From: Elymus sibiricus
Lineage: Eukaryota; Streptophyta; Magnoliopsida; Poales; Poaceae
Length of the DNA: 64,000 nt
Reading direction: 5' to 3'
NCBI GenBank assembly: GCA_039707655.1
Contig: CM077665.1
Location: 445,283,531 to 445,347,530, forward strand
Positions within the stretch are counted from its first letter, which is position 1. Every line of letters begins with the position of its first letter. Both the position numbers and the translations under genes were made by a program. Shown here piece after piece: positions 43,821 through 56,600 of this stretch. Below the pieces are notes generated by a model. That model was not told where the DNA came from and did not search any database. It worked only from the letters and a program-made list of their open reading frames with translations.

Positions 43821-46800
43821 ATGGCTCGCAACAACGCGTTCAACTTAGGCCCGATGTTAGAGAAAGAGAAGTTAGCTGCGAATGGAAACAACTATGCGGA
43901 CTGGGTCCGTACCCTGAGGATTGTCCTCAGGAGTGCTAAGAAAGTGTACGTGCTTGACGGACCTCTTCCACCTCAGCCGGCGGTAACCGCCCCGGCAGAT
44001 GAGAAAAATGTCTGGGCCAGTAAGGATGATGACTTCAACTTAGTGCAGTGCCTCATGCTGTCTTGCATGAGTTCAGAGCTTCAAAAATGTTTTGAATTCC
44101 ATAACTCCTTTGATATGATCAAGGAACTGGATGCTCTGTACATGTTTAATGCACGGTCTGGACGTTTTGATATCATGAAAATGATGATGGAGACCAAGAT
44201 GGCTGAGGGCAGTTCAGTTGGCGAGCACGTAGTCAATATGATTGGCTACGCTGAAAGGCTTAAAACCCTGGAATTTCCACTTCCGCCAGAGCATGTTATG
44301 GACATGTTGCTCGGTTCACTCCCCCCGTCTTATGACGGTTTTATCATGAACTACAACATGAATGGGATGGACAAAACAGCAAATGAGGTGCTTGCCATGC
44401 TGAAAACTGCTGAAGGAGGACTGCGGAAAAATCGCAAGCAAGTGTTGCTTGTGAATAAAACTGCCAGTTTCAAAAAGAAAGGCAAGATAAAGAAGGGCAA
44501 GGGCGCCGGTAAGACCGGCTCCCATAGCAAATCTAAGGGCAGAGCCAAGAATGAAGCTGAGTGCTTCTACTACAAGGGCACAGGACACTGGAAGAGAAAC
44601 TGCAAGAAGTATCTGGAAGATAAGAAGTCCGGGAAAACCGGAAAAGGTATAATTGTTATACAAGTTAATTTCATTGACGTTTTGCTTGCTAGCGAAAATT
44701 CTAAGTCTTGGGTATTTAATACCGGATCGGTTGCTCACATTTGCAACTCGATACAGGGGCTTCAGAAGGTGCGCAAGCTGGCAAAGAATGAAGTCGTGAT
44801 GCGTGTCGGGAACGGCGCTGGGATCGCCGCTCAAGCCGTCGGCATTATGCCTCTACGTCTCCCTTCAGGATTTACCTTAGAACTAAGGAACTGTTATTTT
44901 GTTCCGACATTGTGTAGAAACATTATCTCTGGATCATGTTTAGTGCACGATGGGTACTCCTACAAGTCTGAGAACAATGGTTGTTCACTTTATTGTAAGG
45001 ATATGTTTTATGGATTTGCACCCATTGTTAGGGGCCTTTTCATACTATATCTTGAATGTGAAAATGATGTCTTTAACGTGAATGCTAAACGCCTTAAGAA
45101 GGCTGATACCACCACCACTTTCATGTGGCACTGTCGGCTTGGCCACATCGGAAAGAAACGCATGCAAAGACTCCATAAAGATGGAGTTTTACCGTCCTTC
45201 GATTTTGAATCATTTGACACATGTGAAGCTTGCTTGATGGGGAAAATGACCAAGACGCCGTTCACGGGTCATCCTGAACGGGCGAGTGAATTGTTGGAAA
45301 TAATACATAGTGATGTATGTGGCCCAATGAGCACAATCGCACGGGGTGGGTATTTCTACTTCGTGACTTTTACTGATGATTTGAGTAGGTATGGTTATAT
45401 CTACTTAATGAAGCATAAGTCGGAAACCTTTGAAAAGTTCAACGAATTTCAGAATGAGGTAGAAAATCATCGTAACAAAAAGATTAAGTTTCTGCGGTCT
45501 GATCGTGGGGGCGAATATCTTAGTCATGAGTTTAGCCAACATCTGAGTGACCGTGGAATCGTTTCACAGCTTACGCCTCCCGGAACTCCACAGCGAAACA
45601 GAGTGTCGGAACGACGTAACTGAACCCTGTTAGACATGGTAAGGTCGATGATGTCTCTAATAGATCTTCCAATATCTTTTTGGGGTCACGCACTACTCAC
45701 TGCCGCTTATACATTAAACAGAGCACCGTCTAAGTCTGTTGAGACGACGCCATTTGAATTATGGTATGGGAAGAAACCCATTGTGTCGCATCTCAAGATT
45801 TGGGGTTGTGAGGCATACGTAAAACGTTTACAGCCAACCAAACTCGATCCCAAAGCAGACAAATGCTACTTTGTAGGTTATCCAAATGAGACCATTGGGT
45901 ATTCCTTCTATCTTTCCTCCAAGCACAAAGTGTTTGTCGCTAGAAATGGAGTCTTTCTAGAGAAAGAGTTTCTCGCTAAAGAAGTAAGTGGGAGGACAGT
46001 ACAACTTAATGAGATTAGTGAATCTTCGGCGGCCGTTGATATGGCTAAGGAACCAGAAGAAATTTCGCAAATTATCCATACAACCGAACCGGAAGTTGTC
46101 GCATGTGATGCGGAAATTTCAGACAATGTTGTAACTGAACCGCGCAGATCAGGTAGGGCTATCCAGCCACCTGAGTGGTTTCATAACGAAATCTTCATTC
46201 TTGAAGACGATGAACCTGCACACTACAAGGAAGCGATGGCGGGGCCTAGCTCAAGGGAATGGCACAAGGCCATGAAATCCGAAATGGAATCCATGTACGA
46301 AAACCAAGTTTGGAACTTGGAAGAACTTCCAGATGGCGTAAAACCCATTGGTTGTAAATGGATTTTCAAAAGAAAGACAGACGTGGATGGTAACATTACT
46401 ATCCACAAAGCTAGACTTGTCGCGAAAGGGTTCACGCAAGTTCTAGGGGTAGACTACGACGAGACTTTCTCGCCCGTAGCTATGCTTAGGTCTGTTCAGA
46501 TATTACTAGCAATTGCTGCTTATTTTGATTATGAAATATGGCAGATGGATGTCAAAACGGCTTTCCTAAATGGAAACCTTGAAAAGGATGTATAGATGAT
46601 ACAGCCAGAAGGTTTTGTCGATCCTAAGAATGCTGGAAAGGTATGTAAGCTTCAGAAAGCCATTTATGGTCTGAAGCAAGCATCAAGGAGCTGGAACATT
46701 CGTTTTGATGAAGTGGTCAAAGAGTTTGGCTTCATCAGGAACGACGAAGAATCTTGTGTTTACAAGAAGTTTAGTGGGAGCGCAAAAGCATTTCTAATCT

Positions 46801-47783
46801 TGTACGTGGATGACATATTGTTGATTGGAAATGACGTGAATTTTCTTAGCAAAATAAAAGACTCATTGAAGAAGAGTTTTTCAATGAAAGACTTAGGCGA
46901 AGCGGCATATGTATTGGGCATCAGAATCTATAGAGATAGATCAAGACACCTGATAGCGCTTAGCCAAAGCACGTACATTGACAAGGTGTTGAAAAGGTTC
47001 AACATGGAGAACTCCAAGAAAGGCCTACTCCCCATGTCACCTAGCACAGTGCTTTGCAAGAATCAGAGTCCTCAGACCCTTGATGAGCGAGTACAAATGA
47101 ATGATGTTCCATAAGCTTCGACAGTTGGTTCTATTATGTATGCCATGCTATGTACAAGACCGGACGTTTCCTATGCACTAAGTGTTAGCAGCCGGTACCA
47201 AAGTGATCCAGGATTGGAACACTGGGCCGCAGTCAAGGGTATTCTTAAGTACCTCAGAAGGACCAAGGATTTACTCCTTGTGTACGGAGGTGATGAAGAG
47301 ATCATTGTAAGTTGTTACACTGATGCAGGCTTCATGACTGACCCAGATGACTTCAAATCTCAATCAGGCTATGTTTTCATATTGAACGGTGGCGCAGTTG
47401 ATTGGAAAAGTTCCAAACAAAAGACTGTGGCGGATTCTACGACGGAGGCGGAATATGTTGCAGCTTCAGAAACCTCTAAGCAGGCGGTCTGGATCAAGCA
47501 GTTTCTTGAAGACCTTGGTGTGGTCCCAAGTGCGCTGGACCCGGTGGAGATCTATTGTGATAATAGTGGCGCCGTGGCTCAGGCAAGGGAGCCATGTTCG
47601 CACCATAAGACAATGCATATTCAACGCAAATATAAACTCATTCGACATCATGTCGAAGAAGGTTTAGTGAAAGTACACAAAGTTCACACGGATCTGAACG
47701 TGTCAGACCCGATGACAAAGCCTCTACCACGAGCAAAGCATGAGCAACACCGGATAGCCATTGGTGTTAGGGAAGCCATGTAA
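43821..47783 (+). pseudogene. Copia1 gag-pol polyprotein, one frame with three nonsense codons
   Basis: MARNNAFNLGPMLEKEKLAA opens a single frame running 3.96 kb to the stop at 47781. Order: gag (LVQCLMLSCMSSELQKCFEF), zinc knuckle at 44562 (CFYYKGTGHWKRNC, second Cys changed to Tyr), protease at about 44709 (WVFNTGSVAHIC, catalytic Asp changed to Asn), pre-integrase (MWHCRLGHIGKKRMQRLHKD), integrase with Asp 45312, Asp 45501 and Glu 45609, reverse transcriptase with YVDDILLIGND at 46803, RNase H (CYTDAGF, STTEAEYVAASE). In-frame stops are at 45621-45623 (TGA), 46593-46595 (TAG) and 47112-47114 (TAA). There is no frameshift. The layout (protease-integrase-RT-RNase H) is copia, close to the BARE/Angela group in style. 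Confidence 0.88.
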
Positions 47784-47799
47784 CTGGATTATGACTCTA

Positions 47800-47814
47800 G
47801 TGCAAGTGGGAGTC
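47800..47814 (+). promoter_or_regulatory. Polypurine tract of Copia1
   Basis: GTGCAAGTGGGAGTC immediately before the TGTAGGAG start of the LTR. Confidence 0.6.
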
Positions 47815-49332
47815 TGTAGGAGATATGCCCTAGAGGCAGTAATAACAGTTACTTTGTATCTCCTGGTTTGTAATAAATGTTTATGTTCCATGCTATAACT
47901 GCAATGATTCTCGAGTCTACAATATCCACGAGGCTCGGAGGGAAACTCATGTGCACGTGTGGTACCATAAACGGTAATAAGTATTCCTAGTCATGCCTCT
48001 AAGACTAGCTCAAGTATTGCATGATAATCCTGTTTTCCTGATCATGGGCATGTCTGTGCCAGCAATTTTGAGGGCACATTGTTGGTAGAACACTTGTGTT
48101 GAATCGACCCAAATTGATGTTATGCTATGAGATACATTCGTCACAAGTTAATGGTTAACGTTTGCATGATTCCTTAGACCATGAGAGTATCGAGTTTCTT
48201 CATGCTTGCTTCATGAACTTTGGGGTTTGTTAAACGTCATCCGTAAATGGGTGGCTATTACGGCGGCTTACGGGTTCGTGGAAAAGTATGTCAAGTAACT
48301 TGATAGCTCAAGATTGGGATTTGCTCCTCCGACGATGGAGAGATATCTCTGGAGCCTCTCGGTGTTACAGTATCCATCATCGTCTGGCCAGACACTTTGT
48401 GATTTGATCACGGGGATGCCGGAACACGGGAACGACAAAAGAGAACAATACCGGTAACGAGGTAACTGGCATAGTGGACAAGTTGTTGATCCACGGGGAT
48501 GCCAACATGTCTCACCTCGGGTATTTGTAACATATCGCGAAGCAACAGGAATAGCACACGGCAACTGGAGGTTCACTCGAATATTCATTCGTGTGGGTAT
48601 AGGGGTCAATATGGGTGTCCACGGCTCCGATGTTGATCATTGATTGGAAAGTGTTCCGGGTCATGTCTATACTTCACCGAACCTATTGGGTCACACACTT
48701 AAGGGTCATCTATCTGCTGAATACTAGACAGGGAGTCTGAGAGAAAATCACCGGAAAAGTTTCGGGGACAACGGAAGAGTTCCGGAGAGAAAACACCGAA
48801 AGAGTTTCGGTAAAACCGAAAAGTTGTTTCGGAGTATACCATTAAGTCAAATTGGTTGTGGCACACTCTTGGAAATTATTGGAGGGTACCAGAATTGTTC
48901 TGGTAACTTCTGGGATTTTTCGGAGACAAAACCCGGAAATGTTCCGGACTGCCGGAACCGCTTTGGTTGCTTTTCACAGATGAAAAACACTAATCTGAAA
49001 ATGTTTCGGAACGTGTCCAGAATTGTTTTAGTGGGTACTGGAATTATTCTAGGACCCATAGAAATATTTTTGGATTTATCAATCACGAAAAATTGGTTTT
49101 GTGAATAGTGAAAATGCATTTATGATTATGGTTGGAAGTTGGCCTTCCTTGAAATATCTCATGTGGATGACATGGATGGATTAGGGCACCCATTTGGGGT
49201 GCCCTAGGAGAGGTGGCCGGCCAAGGTGGGGCCCACCATGGTGCCCTCACATGCCCCACTTGGTTTCCCTTTATGCCCTTGTGAAGGGTCTTTTGGGTAT
49301 TTCAAGTGGCACCCCACCCCTTGGGTTTTTCC

Positions 49333-49340
49333 TATAAATA
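49333..49340 (+). promoter_or_regulatory. TATA box in Copia1 LTR
   Basis: CCTATAAATAGGAGG, well placed within the LTR. Transcription would start near 49365, at the pyrimidine-rich 'cttactctcttctca'. Confidence 0.65.
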
Positions 49341-49549
49341 GGAGGTGGGGGGCTGCCCAAACACTTACTCTCTTCTCACATACATTGCCATGCATGATCT
49401 GGCCTTCTCTCTCCCTCCCCGCGAAATAGTTTCGTAGAGCCGAAAGGCAGTCTGGGTTCCGGCAGGAACTAGTTCTGGACGGCGAAGCCCTGCCGGATAG
49501 CTGACACCGTATGTGTGCAACCCTGTAGAGAGGTCGTAGTTTCGATCTT

Positions 49550-49692
49550 TTGCCCGAGGGGCTGTTCGAGGGTCCTCCCGAAGGGCTGCCCGAGTTTCCA
49601 TTCGTGTTTCGAGGGTCTTTCCGAAGGGCTGTCCGTGACATCATCCGAGGGACTGTCCGACCGCCTCCCGAAGGGCTGTCCGACGAGGGAGT
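49550..49692. repeat. Imperfect CCGAAGGGCTGTCCGA repeats in Copia1 LTR
   Basis: Six variants of 'cccgaagggctgtccg' at about 49553, 49577, 49620, 49645, 49666 and 49681, in the transcribed 5' leader part of the LTR. Each is partly self-complementary (CGGAC/GTCCG). Confidence 0.75.
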
Positions 49693-49879
49693 ACATTCTC
49701 GCGGTTGGGAGGTTGTAAATCCTAGCTGCGGGAATATGCACCAACGATCTCCACCGACTCTTCTTCCGCTGCGCTTCGAGTCGGTACGGATCAGATCAAA
49801 CCTTGTATGCAGTCTCCATAGTGGTCCTGGGCGTGCTCGCTGTACCGATTTTTTTTGTTTTCTGTCGCATTCCCCAACA

Positions 49880-50200
49880 CCTTCCGGACCAGAACAAAGC
49901 CAACGTTAGAACAACTCTATTGATGCGAGAAAGGAACAATGGGTGCAAATGAAAGTGTACATGTTGATTCCACCCAAACCTTTCCGATGCGGACTCCCTC
50001 CTAATAGTACGGTTCTCCTACGACTCAATTGCACCGAAAATGAAACGCGGGGAAGAAACTGTCTTCACTCTAATCCACCGAGGGGCTAGAATCGTCTTGT
50101 GCCATATGATGAATTATCTGAAAGCTTAATGCACACAATTAGTTCGCAAATGCATTGTCATCAACCACCAAAACCACTAGGGTAAAAATATGCCCTTGCA
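49880..50200 (-). repeat. Copia2 left LTR, end fragment
   Basis: Co-linear with 59647-59967 ('ggaccagaa', 'ggtgcaaatgaaagtgtac', 'ccaccgaggggctagaatcg', 'catatgatgaattatctgaa'). Minus-strand start TGCAAGGGCATATTT at 50200. Right beside it (50201-50215) is the inverse polypurine tract ATCTCCCCCTTTTTA. Confidence 0.8.
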
Positions 50201-50734
50201 ATCTCCCCCTTTTTAGTGGATTGATGACAACGCGGGATTTGCACAAAGAATATCATTGGATAGAAAGCAAACCCCAACACCTATAAAATATGGACGGGCT
50301 CCATCTAGATGTGTGCACTATTTGAGATATGATTTTGGAATGCAAAGCGCACACACTAGGATCAACACTCCCCCTATATTTTATAAACAAGCACTACTTG
50401 CATTAATAGAATGAGAGATAAGTATAAATGCAAGATATGGCATGTGAGCATAAACATAGGGCACAAGATAAGCATAACTCACATACTAAGACATATAAAG
50501 ATAATAGGAGGGTAGCATATGTCTCACACCATATGACTTGGTCATTAAGTCTCACAAACATAAACCAAACCAAACTAAATGATAAAAGAGTTCACGAGCG
50601 AAGAAAAAGCAAGCAACTAAAAACGCACTCGTGACTCAGTAAATCCCTAAACTCTCTCCCATTTTGGCATCGAGGCACCAAAAGGGCAAAGAGTGCTAAG
50701 ACGACCCGAGGTGGTAGCATCTCACGAAACATCT
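50201..50734 (-). mobile_element. Copia2 3' non-coding region with PPT
   Basis: Inverse PPT at 50201-50215, then AT-rich non-coding sequence before the extra ORF. No gene seen. Confidence 0.6.
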
Positions 50735-52194
50735 TCAATATTCCCCAGACTCGCCGGAGCTGTGAGCTGCAGTGCCAGGCTGGTCAACATCGGAGTCCCA
50801 CTTGTAGTTCTTGGATGTCCAGGTCTCCTCATCAGTGATAGTGTCCTCAAACCCACTCCTCATTTCCATCCCCAGGTGCCTCATTAGAACCTTGTGACAG
50901 CCCTTATCCTCCTTCTCTGCTACATGAGCTTTGTATTGACCATGAGCCTGCATGCAGAACAACTTCTTCCTCTTCTCCTTGAGCTTCTGAGCCCAAGATC
51001 GCTCAGCACTAGAGGGCGCGAAACTGGGATCAGCGCCACCCTCAGCCACATAGTCATCATCCTCGTCATCATTATCCTTAGGAAGATTCATCTCCGGAGC
51101 AGCATGAGTGAACCACTTGTCCTTCTACCTCAACTGCACAACCTCATGGGGAATCAACTCACCACAATCAAACAGGGCGCCTGTAAATGTGTTTGCCCAT
51201 GTGCTCTCAATCATATACATCATGTAAGGAGCATATATAGGACATTTGCGCTCAGAAACTGTAGAGAGGAGCTCCGACCACCTGACATGTGAAACATCCA
51301 AGACCTCTACCTCATCTGAGGTCCTCATATTCTGACAATAGAGCAGCATATCCACCAGATAGGAGTGTACCTGATCCAAGTTCCCAACATAGGGAAAACG
51401 AGTGTGCTTGAAGATGTGGTGCATGATGTCAAGAAATGGTTCAAGCACAAAGGTTGACTTGCCAGTGGTGGTGGAGATTTCTCAGTGCAGTAGGGCCAAA
51501 GCTTGCTCTTGTGCATAGGCGTGGTCTCCGTATGGGGACGAAATCCAATTGGGGTATGGAGCCCCTTATCCTCAAAGCCTAGCAGACCCATGAACTCCTT
51601 CCAAGTAGCAGACAGTTGCTTTCCACTAGTCATCCAGGTCAAGGTCTGGTCCTCATCAGATCTGAGATGGACCATAGAAAAGAACACAACCACAATTTTA
51701 GCATCAAAGTCCTTGTTGAATTGCATCAGACTAATAATACCAAGCTTCTCATATAGGCTAAGAGCATCACCAAAGTATATGGCATTCTTCTGCAGATGAT
51801 CCATATCAATGGACTTGATATGAGGTACATATAGGTTCTTCTTCTGCTTGAGCACATCATGATAAATAGAACCTTGTTGCCTAGTCCAGAAGGGACGGTT
51901 GCGAAGAGCTGATTCTTGTGGTTCAACAGAGGTTGCAACGGCGGAGAAGCCAGAACTCTTTGCTTGGCATCTGAGCCATTGACAGAGCCTTCTTGGTCTT
52001 GGTTGCAGCCTGCTTGGCCTTCTGTTTGGGGGTGCATTGGGGTTGACACTGTCATTTCCTGCAGTGCGGTAGTGCTTAGAGCCACCCTCACGACTTGGGT
52101 TCATCCGATGCTCCTGATGAGCAGAGCTGCTATCATCTGGAACCCACAACATAGAGCGAGGGAAAAGCAGGTGTAAACAAAATGCATAAGCCAA
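50735..52194 (-). pseudogene. Copia2 additional ORF downstream of pol (SIRE-type), frameshifted
   Basis: Minus-strand blocks in order: about 52000-51470 (GSIYHDVLKQKKNLYVPHIK, MDHLQKNAIYFGDALSLYEK, SGKQLSATWKEFMGLLGFED), a frameshift near 51450, 51448-51125 (LEPFLDIMHHIFKHTRFPYV, CPIYAPYMMYMIESTWANTF), a stop, then 51091-50735 (NLPKDNDDEDDDYVAEGGAD, RSWAQKLKEKRKKLFCMQAH). SIRE-lineage copia elements carry an extra ORF in this place, sometimes called env-like, with no proven function. I see no membrane segment or signal peptide I would trust. At least one frameshift and one stop break it. Confidence 0.6.
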
Positions 52195-52249
52195 AGGGAA
52201 AAAGGATAGTAAATCTGAAGAGAAATCAAAAAATATGTGACATTGGCAG

Positions 52250-52345
52250 CATAGGCCGTAGTACCGCCTACCGTAAGCGGTAGTACCGCTCTAGTAGGAG
52301 CGGTAGTACCGCTCGGGGCGGAGGTCACCGGGGCAACCACTACCG
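52250..52345. repeat. Palindromic GCGGTAGTACCGC repeats, cluster 1
   Basis: Several copies of 'gcggtagtaccgct' and half-copies ('gtagtaccgcctacc') in under 100 bases, in the Copia2 region between the pol and additional ORFs. Confidence 0.85.
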
Positions 52346-52734
52346 CCGTTAGATCCGGTACTTTCGGTGATGGCAAATTCAAATATTTTCCAATGATACT
52401 TCAAATCTACTCAATAGCAGCCTTCCATATCCTACCCATGCCACGATTTGACTAGAGAATGCATCTCATATTGCCCAAAGGCCTAGATTCAAGAAATAGA
52501 ACCATAGGAGAGGAAAACAGGGGCAATACTGGCATCCATGGCAAGAGGAGAGGGTGGGGATCGAGTCCACCGGTCGGAATCGAGGAAGAGCAGCCGGAAA
52601 TGGAGGTCCGGCGGCGGCCACCAGAGCTCTTGAATCACCTGGAGAGAGAGAGAGAGCATCATGCGGACGAAGGGGGTGAACGGGTATGGAGGAGTGGAAA
52701 CTCCCCCTGCCAGCCTCATAACCCCCACCGTGGG

Positions 52735-52910
52735 TGCACAGGCGGTAGTACCACTGGGAGAGCGGTAGTACCGCCCCGGCACTACAGCGCGGCAGAAGGT
52801 CGTGCAGTACCGCTCCGGTGGTAGTACTGCATGGGGCGGTAGTAGTACTGCTTATGGGTAAGCGGTAGTATCGTGCCACCAGTGGTAGTACCGCCTAAGG
52901 CAACCACTGA
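52735..52910. repeat. Palindromic GCGGTAGTACCGC repeats, cluster 2
   Basis: At least six degenerate copies (near 52741, 52761, 52808, 52836, 52861, 52882). The region 52383-53346 around them has no coding frame I can support. Confidence 0.85.
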
Positions 52911-53346
52911 GCCAGAACTAGCTACAAAAGGGGCTTATGCAAAATATATGAGGTTTGAAGATGAGAGAGGGCTTAGGTTGGAACCACAAAACTAGCATAT
53001 GGGAAGGGACACTCCAAGTTCAAAATGACAAATAGACGAAGCGTAAACTTGGAGTGACCCAAAACACAAACAAGCTCTCAGAAGAAAATACCTTACTAGG
53101 AGGGGGCGGTGGCCGAAGCCACCTATGTATGAGTGAATTGGTATGGCACCGCAAAGATTTTAACCTTGGGCCCATGACCAAAACTCGTCTTTGAAGCACA
53201 AGTACCGTCAAAAATGGCGAATGTGAAAGACTTGATCGATTTATGCATAATGAGGGAGGGAGAGCTCATTGAGAGAACAACACCCCTATATCCATGCCTA
53301 CATCTAAACACGACACAATGATGAGTGCGGTGGGGTGTGCAATACT

Positions 53347-56300
53347 TCAAACCACATTGCTCGAATCAATGATATTTAGCTCATGCCTTAACTCGCAAAA
53401 TCTTGCTTCATCCAATGGCTTCGTGAAAATATTTGCAAGTTGTTCTTGAGTATTGAGATGGATAATGTCAATCTCTCCATGCTTGATGTGCTCCCGGATG
53501 AAATGGTGATGAATCTCAATATGCTTCGTCTTGCAATGTCGAACCGGGTTGTTGGAGATCTTGATTGCACTTTCATTGTCATAGAACAGAGGCACTTTGT
53601 CACAATGGACACCATAATCCTTTAAAGTTTGCCTCATCTAAAGTAACTGTGCGCAACAACTTGTTGCGAGTTCAGTAAAAATAAACAACTTGTTGCGGAT
53701 TCATACTCGGCCTTGGTGGAAGAGAGAGAAACACAATTGTGTTTCTTTGAATACTAACTTACCAAAGAGTGACCAATGAATTGGCACCCTCCGAAAGTTG
53801 GCTTCCTGTCCACACGGTCTCCTGCCCAATCCGAGTCCGAATATCCCATGAGATCAAATGAAGCACCTTTGGGGTACCATAAGCCAAAGTTTGGGGTATG
53901 AGCCAAATATCGAAAGATTCGCTTGACCGCCACAAAGTGGCTTCCTTAGGTGCGGCTTGAAATCGTGCACAAATACCCACACTCAACATAATATCCGGAC
54001 TAGATGCACGAAGGTAAAGCAAGGATCCAATCATGGAGCGATATATCTTTTGATCCACGACTTTACCATTGGGATCAATGTCAAGATGGCACTTGAGTTG
54101 CATGGGGGTGTTGGCCGGCTTGACATCATCCAACTTGAACCTCTTGAGCATGTCTTGAGCGAGTTTTTCTTGTTGGATGAATGTTCCTTGTCTTCATTGA
54201 TTGACTTTGATTCCAAGGAAGAACTTCAACTCACCCATCATAGACATCTCAAACTTTTTGGTAATTAGTGCGGCAAACTCATCATTGAAAGCTTTGTTAG
54301 GAGAACCAAAGATAATATCATCAACATATAGTCGGCATACGAACAAGTCCCCTTTAACCCTCTTTGTGAAAAGAGTGGGATCAATTTTCCCAATTTAAAA
54401 CCCACGGTGTTGCAACAAGTCGGTAAGGTGCTCATACCACGCATGTGGGGCTTGTTTAAGGCCATAGAGTGCCTTATCGAGCTTGTATACATGATTGGAG
54501 AACTTGGGATCCTCGTACCCCGGGGGTTGCTTGACATATAGCAACTCCTTAAGAGGACCATTGAGAAATGCACTCTTCACATCCATTTGTTGTAATTTGA
54601 AATCATGATGAGATGCATATGCAAGCAACAAGGGAATAGATTCAAGGCAAGCAACGGGAGAAAAGGTTTCACCGTAGTCGATACCCTCAACTTGGGAGTA
54701 GCCTTGTGCTACCAGCCTTGCCTTATTGCGGATGACAACACCGTTCACATCTTACTTGTTCTTGAAGATCCATTTGGTTCCAATGACATTGTGATTCTCC
54801 TTTGGTCTTGGCACCAATTGCCACACCTTGTTGCGATCGAAGTTGTTGAGTTCATCAAGCATGGCTTCAAGCCAATCCGAGTCCTCGAGCGCCTCTTGAA
54901 CCTTTTGGGGTTCAATACAAGAAACAAACTCGTGATGCTCACAAAATTTTGTTAATTGTTTACGAGTGGTTACCCCTTTACTCAAGCTCCCGTAGACATT
55001 CTCCAAAACATGTCCATTATGTTTGAATCTGGAGGCTACTTTGGCGGCACAACGCTCCTAAGTCTCCTCCATGGAAGGTTGGGGAGCCACATGAACAATA
55101 TCTTGAACATTGTCTTGATATTGAACTTTTTCTTGATCTTGAGCTTGCTCGAAGTCATAAACTTGATCTTGGGCATCACTTGGTGAAGCATCGTCATCAT
55201 GAGGTTGACCTTGCCCTTGATCTTGTTCATTTGGTTGAGGGCCTTCACGTTGTTCTTCGGAAGCGTGTGGGTCTTGCATTGGTGATGGTTCCACTTGATT
55301 AGAACATTGTCCTTCTCCTTCGGCCACAAGGGGTTCCTCAACGGGTAGGAAGTGTCCCACACCCATTCTTCTTATGGCTTGGGGAGGAATTTCATCACCT
55401 ACATCATAGAGACCACTTTGCTCCACTTGAGAGCCATTATTTTCATCAAACTCCACGTTACACATCTCCTCAATGAGTCCATTGGACTTGTTGAGGACAC
55501 GGTAAGCATGAGAGTTTGTAGCATAACCAACAAATATGCCCTCTTGAGCTCTAGGTTTGAATTTAGACAAACGAACACCTTTCTTGAGAATGAAATACTT
55601 ACAACCAAACACCCGGAAGTACTTGAGGTTGGGCTTGTTACCAGTAAGTATCTCATATGGAGTCTTGTTCAATCCTTTCAGGAGGTAGAGCCGATTAGAT
55701 GCATGGCATGCGGTGTCGATGGCTTCGGCCCAAAAGTTGTACGGAGATTTGAATTCCGCCATCATGGTCCTTGCCGCATCCATCAACGTCCGGTTCTTCC
55801 TCTCCGCAACACCATTTTGTTGAGGGGTATATGGTGCGGAGTATTGATGCTTGATCCCCTCATCACTGAGAAACTCATCCAAGGTGTAGTTCTTGAACTT
55901 TGTGCCATTGTCACTTCTAATCATCAATATATTTGCCTCATGTTGACGTTGAGCTTCATTTGCAAAGTAGATAACGGTTTGTTGGGTCTCACTCTTCCTC
56001 TTGAAGAAGTACACCCAAGTATATCTTTAGTAATCATCCACTATCACCAAGCAATATTTTCTTCCCCCAATTCCTTCCTTTGCAACAACTTCCTTTTGAT
56101 TCCTCAAAAGGTCATTGAGATTCTTCTCACTTTGGATAAATGTCACAAGGCCTTTCTCAAGTTGCTCATTCAACTTGACATTTTCCTCCACAAGGTGCAC
56201 ATGCTCACTACAAGGGTTAGTACCATTGGAATTATCAATTAACACAAAAGGAGGACATGTGGCTATTTCCTTAGTAAGTTTTACTTTGAGTTGATCATGA

Positions 56301-56491
56301 GACTCCTTAAGAGAAGCATGAGCACTCTTCAAAGCCTTGTGAGCCTTGTCAAGTGTGTCAAACTCTTCCTTGAGTCTATCATGGTCAACCCCAAGTGCAA
56401 CCTTTTCAGATTTGAGCACACGAGTAAGAACCAGAGCATGATCATGATCTTTTTTGTAATTTAGCAAGGTCATCGTTGTGTGGCTCCTCAA
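53347..56491 (-). pseudogene. Copia2 pol: integrase, reverse transcriptase, RNase H, with many lesions
   Basis: Minus-strand order: a coiled-coil gag tail (56491 down: HKALKSAHASLKESHDQLKV) fused directly to integrase (KYCLVIVDDY, stop, TWVYFFKRKS, MIRSDNGTKF, YTPQQNGVAERKNRTLMDAA); then IGTKWIFKNK, stop, [40 protein letters not shown]; stop; then LYVDDIIFGSPNKAFNDEF; stop; MLKRFKLDDVKPANTPMQLK; a frameshift near 53930; and RNase H end (DNESAIKISNNPVRHCKTKH, LANIFTKPLDEARF) to 53347. It is a SIRE-like copia. The protease and zinc-binding pre-integrase domains are missing. At least five stops and several frameshifts make it inactive. Confidence 0.82.
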
Positions 56492-56600
56492 GAGTCAAAC
56501 GAAGATCTTGCTCTTCCTCAAGAGCAATGGAAAGATCTGCTCTCTCATCGGCATAGTCATGACTATGCCCCTCCAATCTAGAGATGGTTTCCTCATGCGA

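Larger units (their letters stand above)
47815..49879 (+). repeat. Copia1 3' LTR (2065 bp)
   Basis: TGTAGGAGATATGCC to ATTCCCCAACA with TGT/ACA ends. TATAAATA at 49333-49340. The central part (48730-49030) repeats CGGAA/TTCCGG motifs. The right part holds the CCGAAGGGCTGTCCG repeats. The flanking 5 bases on the right are CCTTC. Confidence 0.82.

Noticed and set aside
55352..56242. 296-codon plus-strand frame
   Set aside because: Exact antisense of the Copia2 integrase region, which has clear family motifs on the minus strand.
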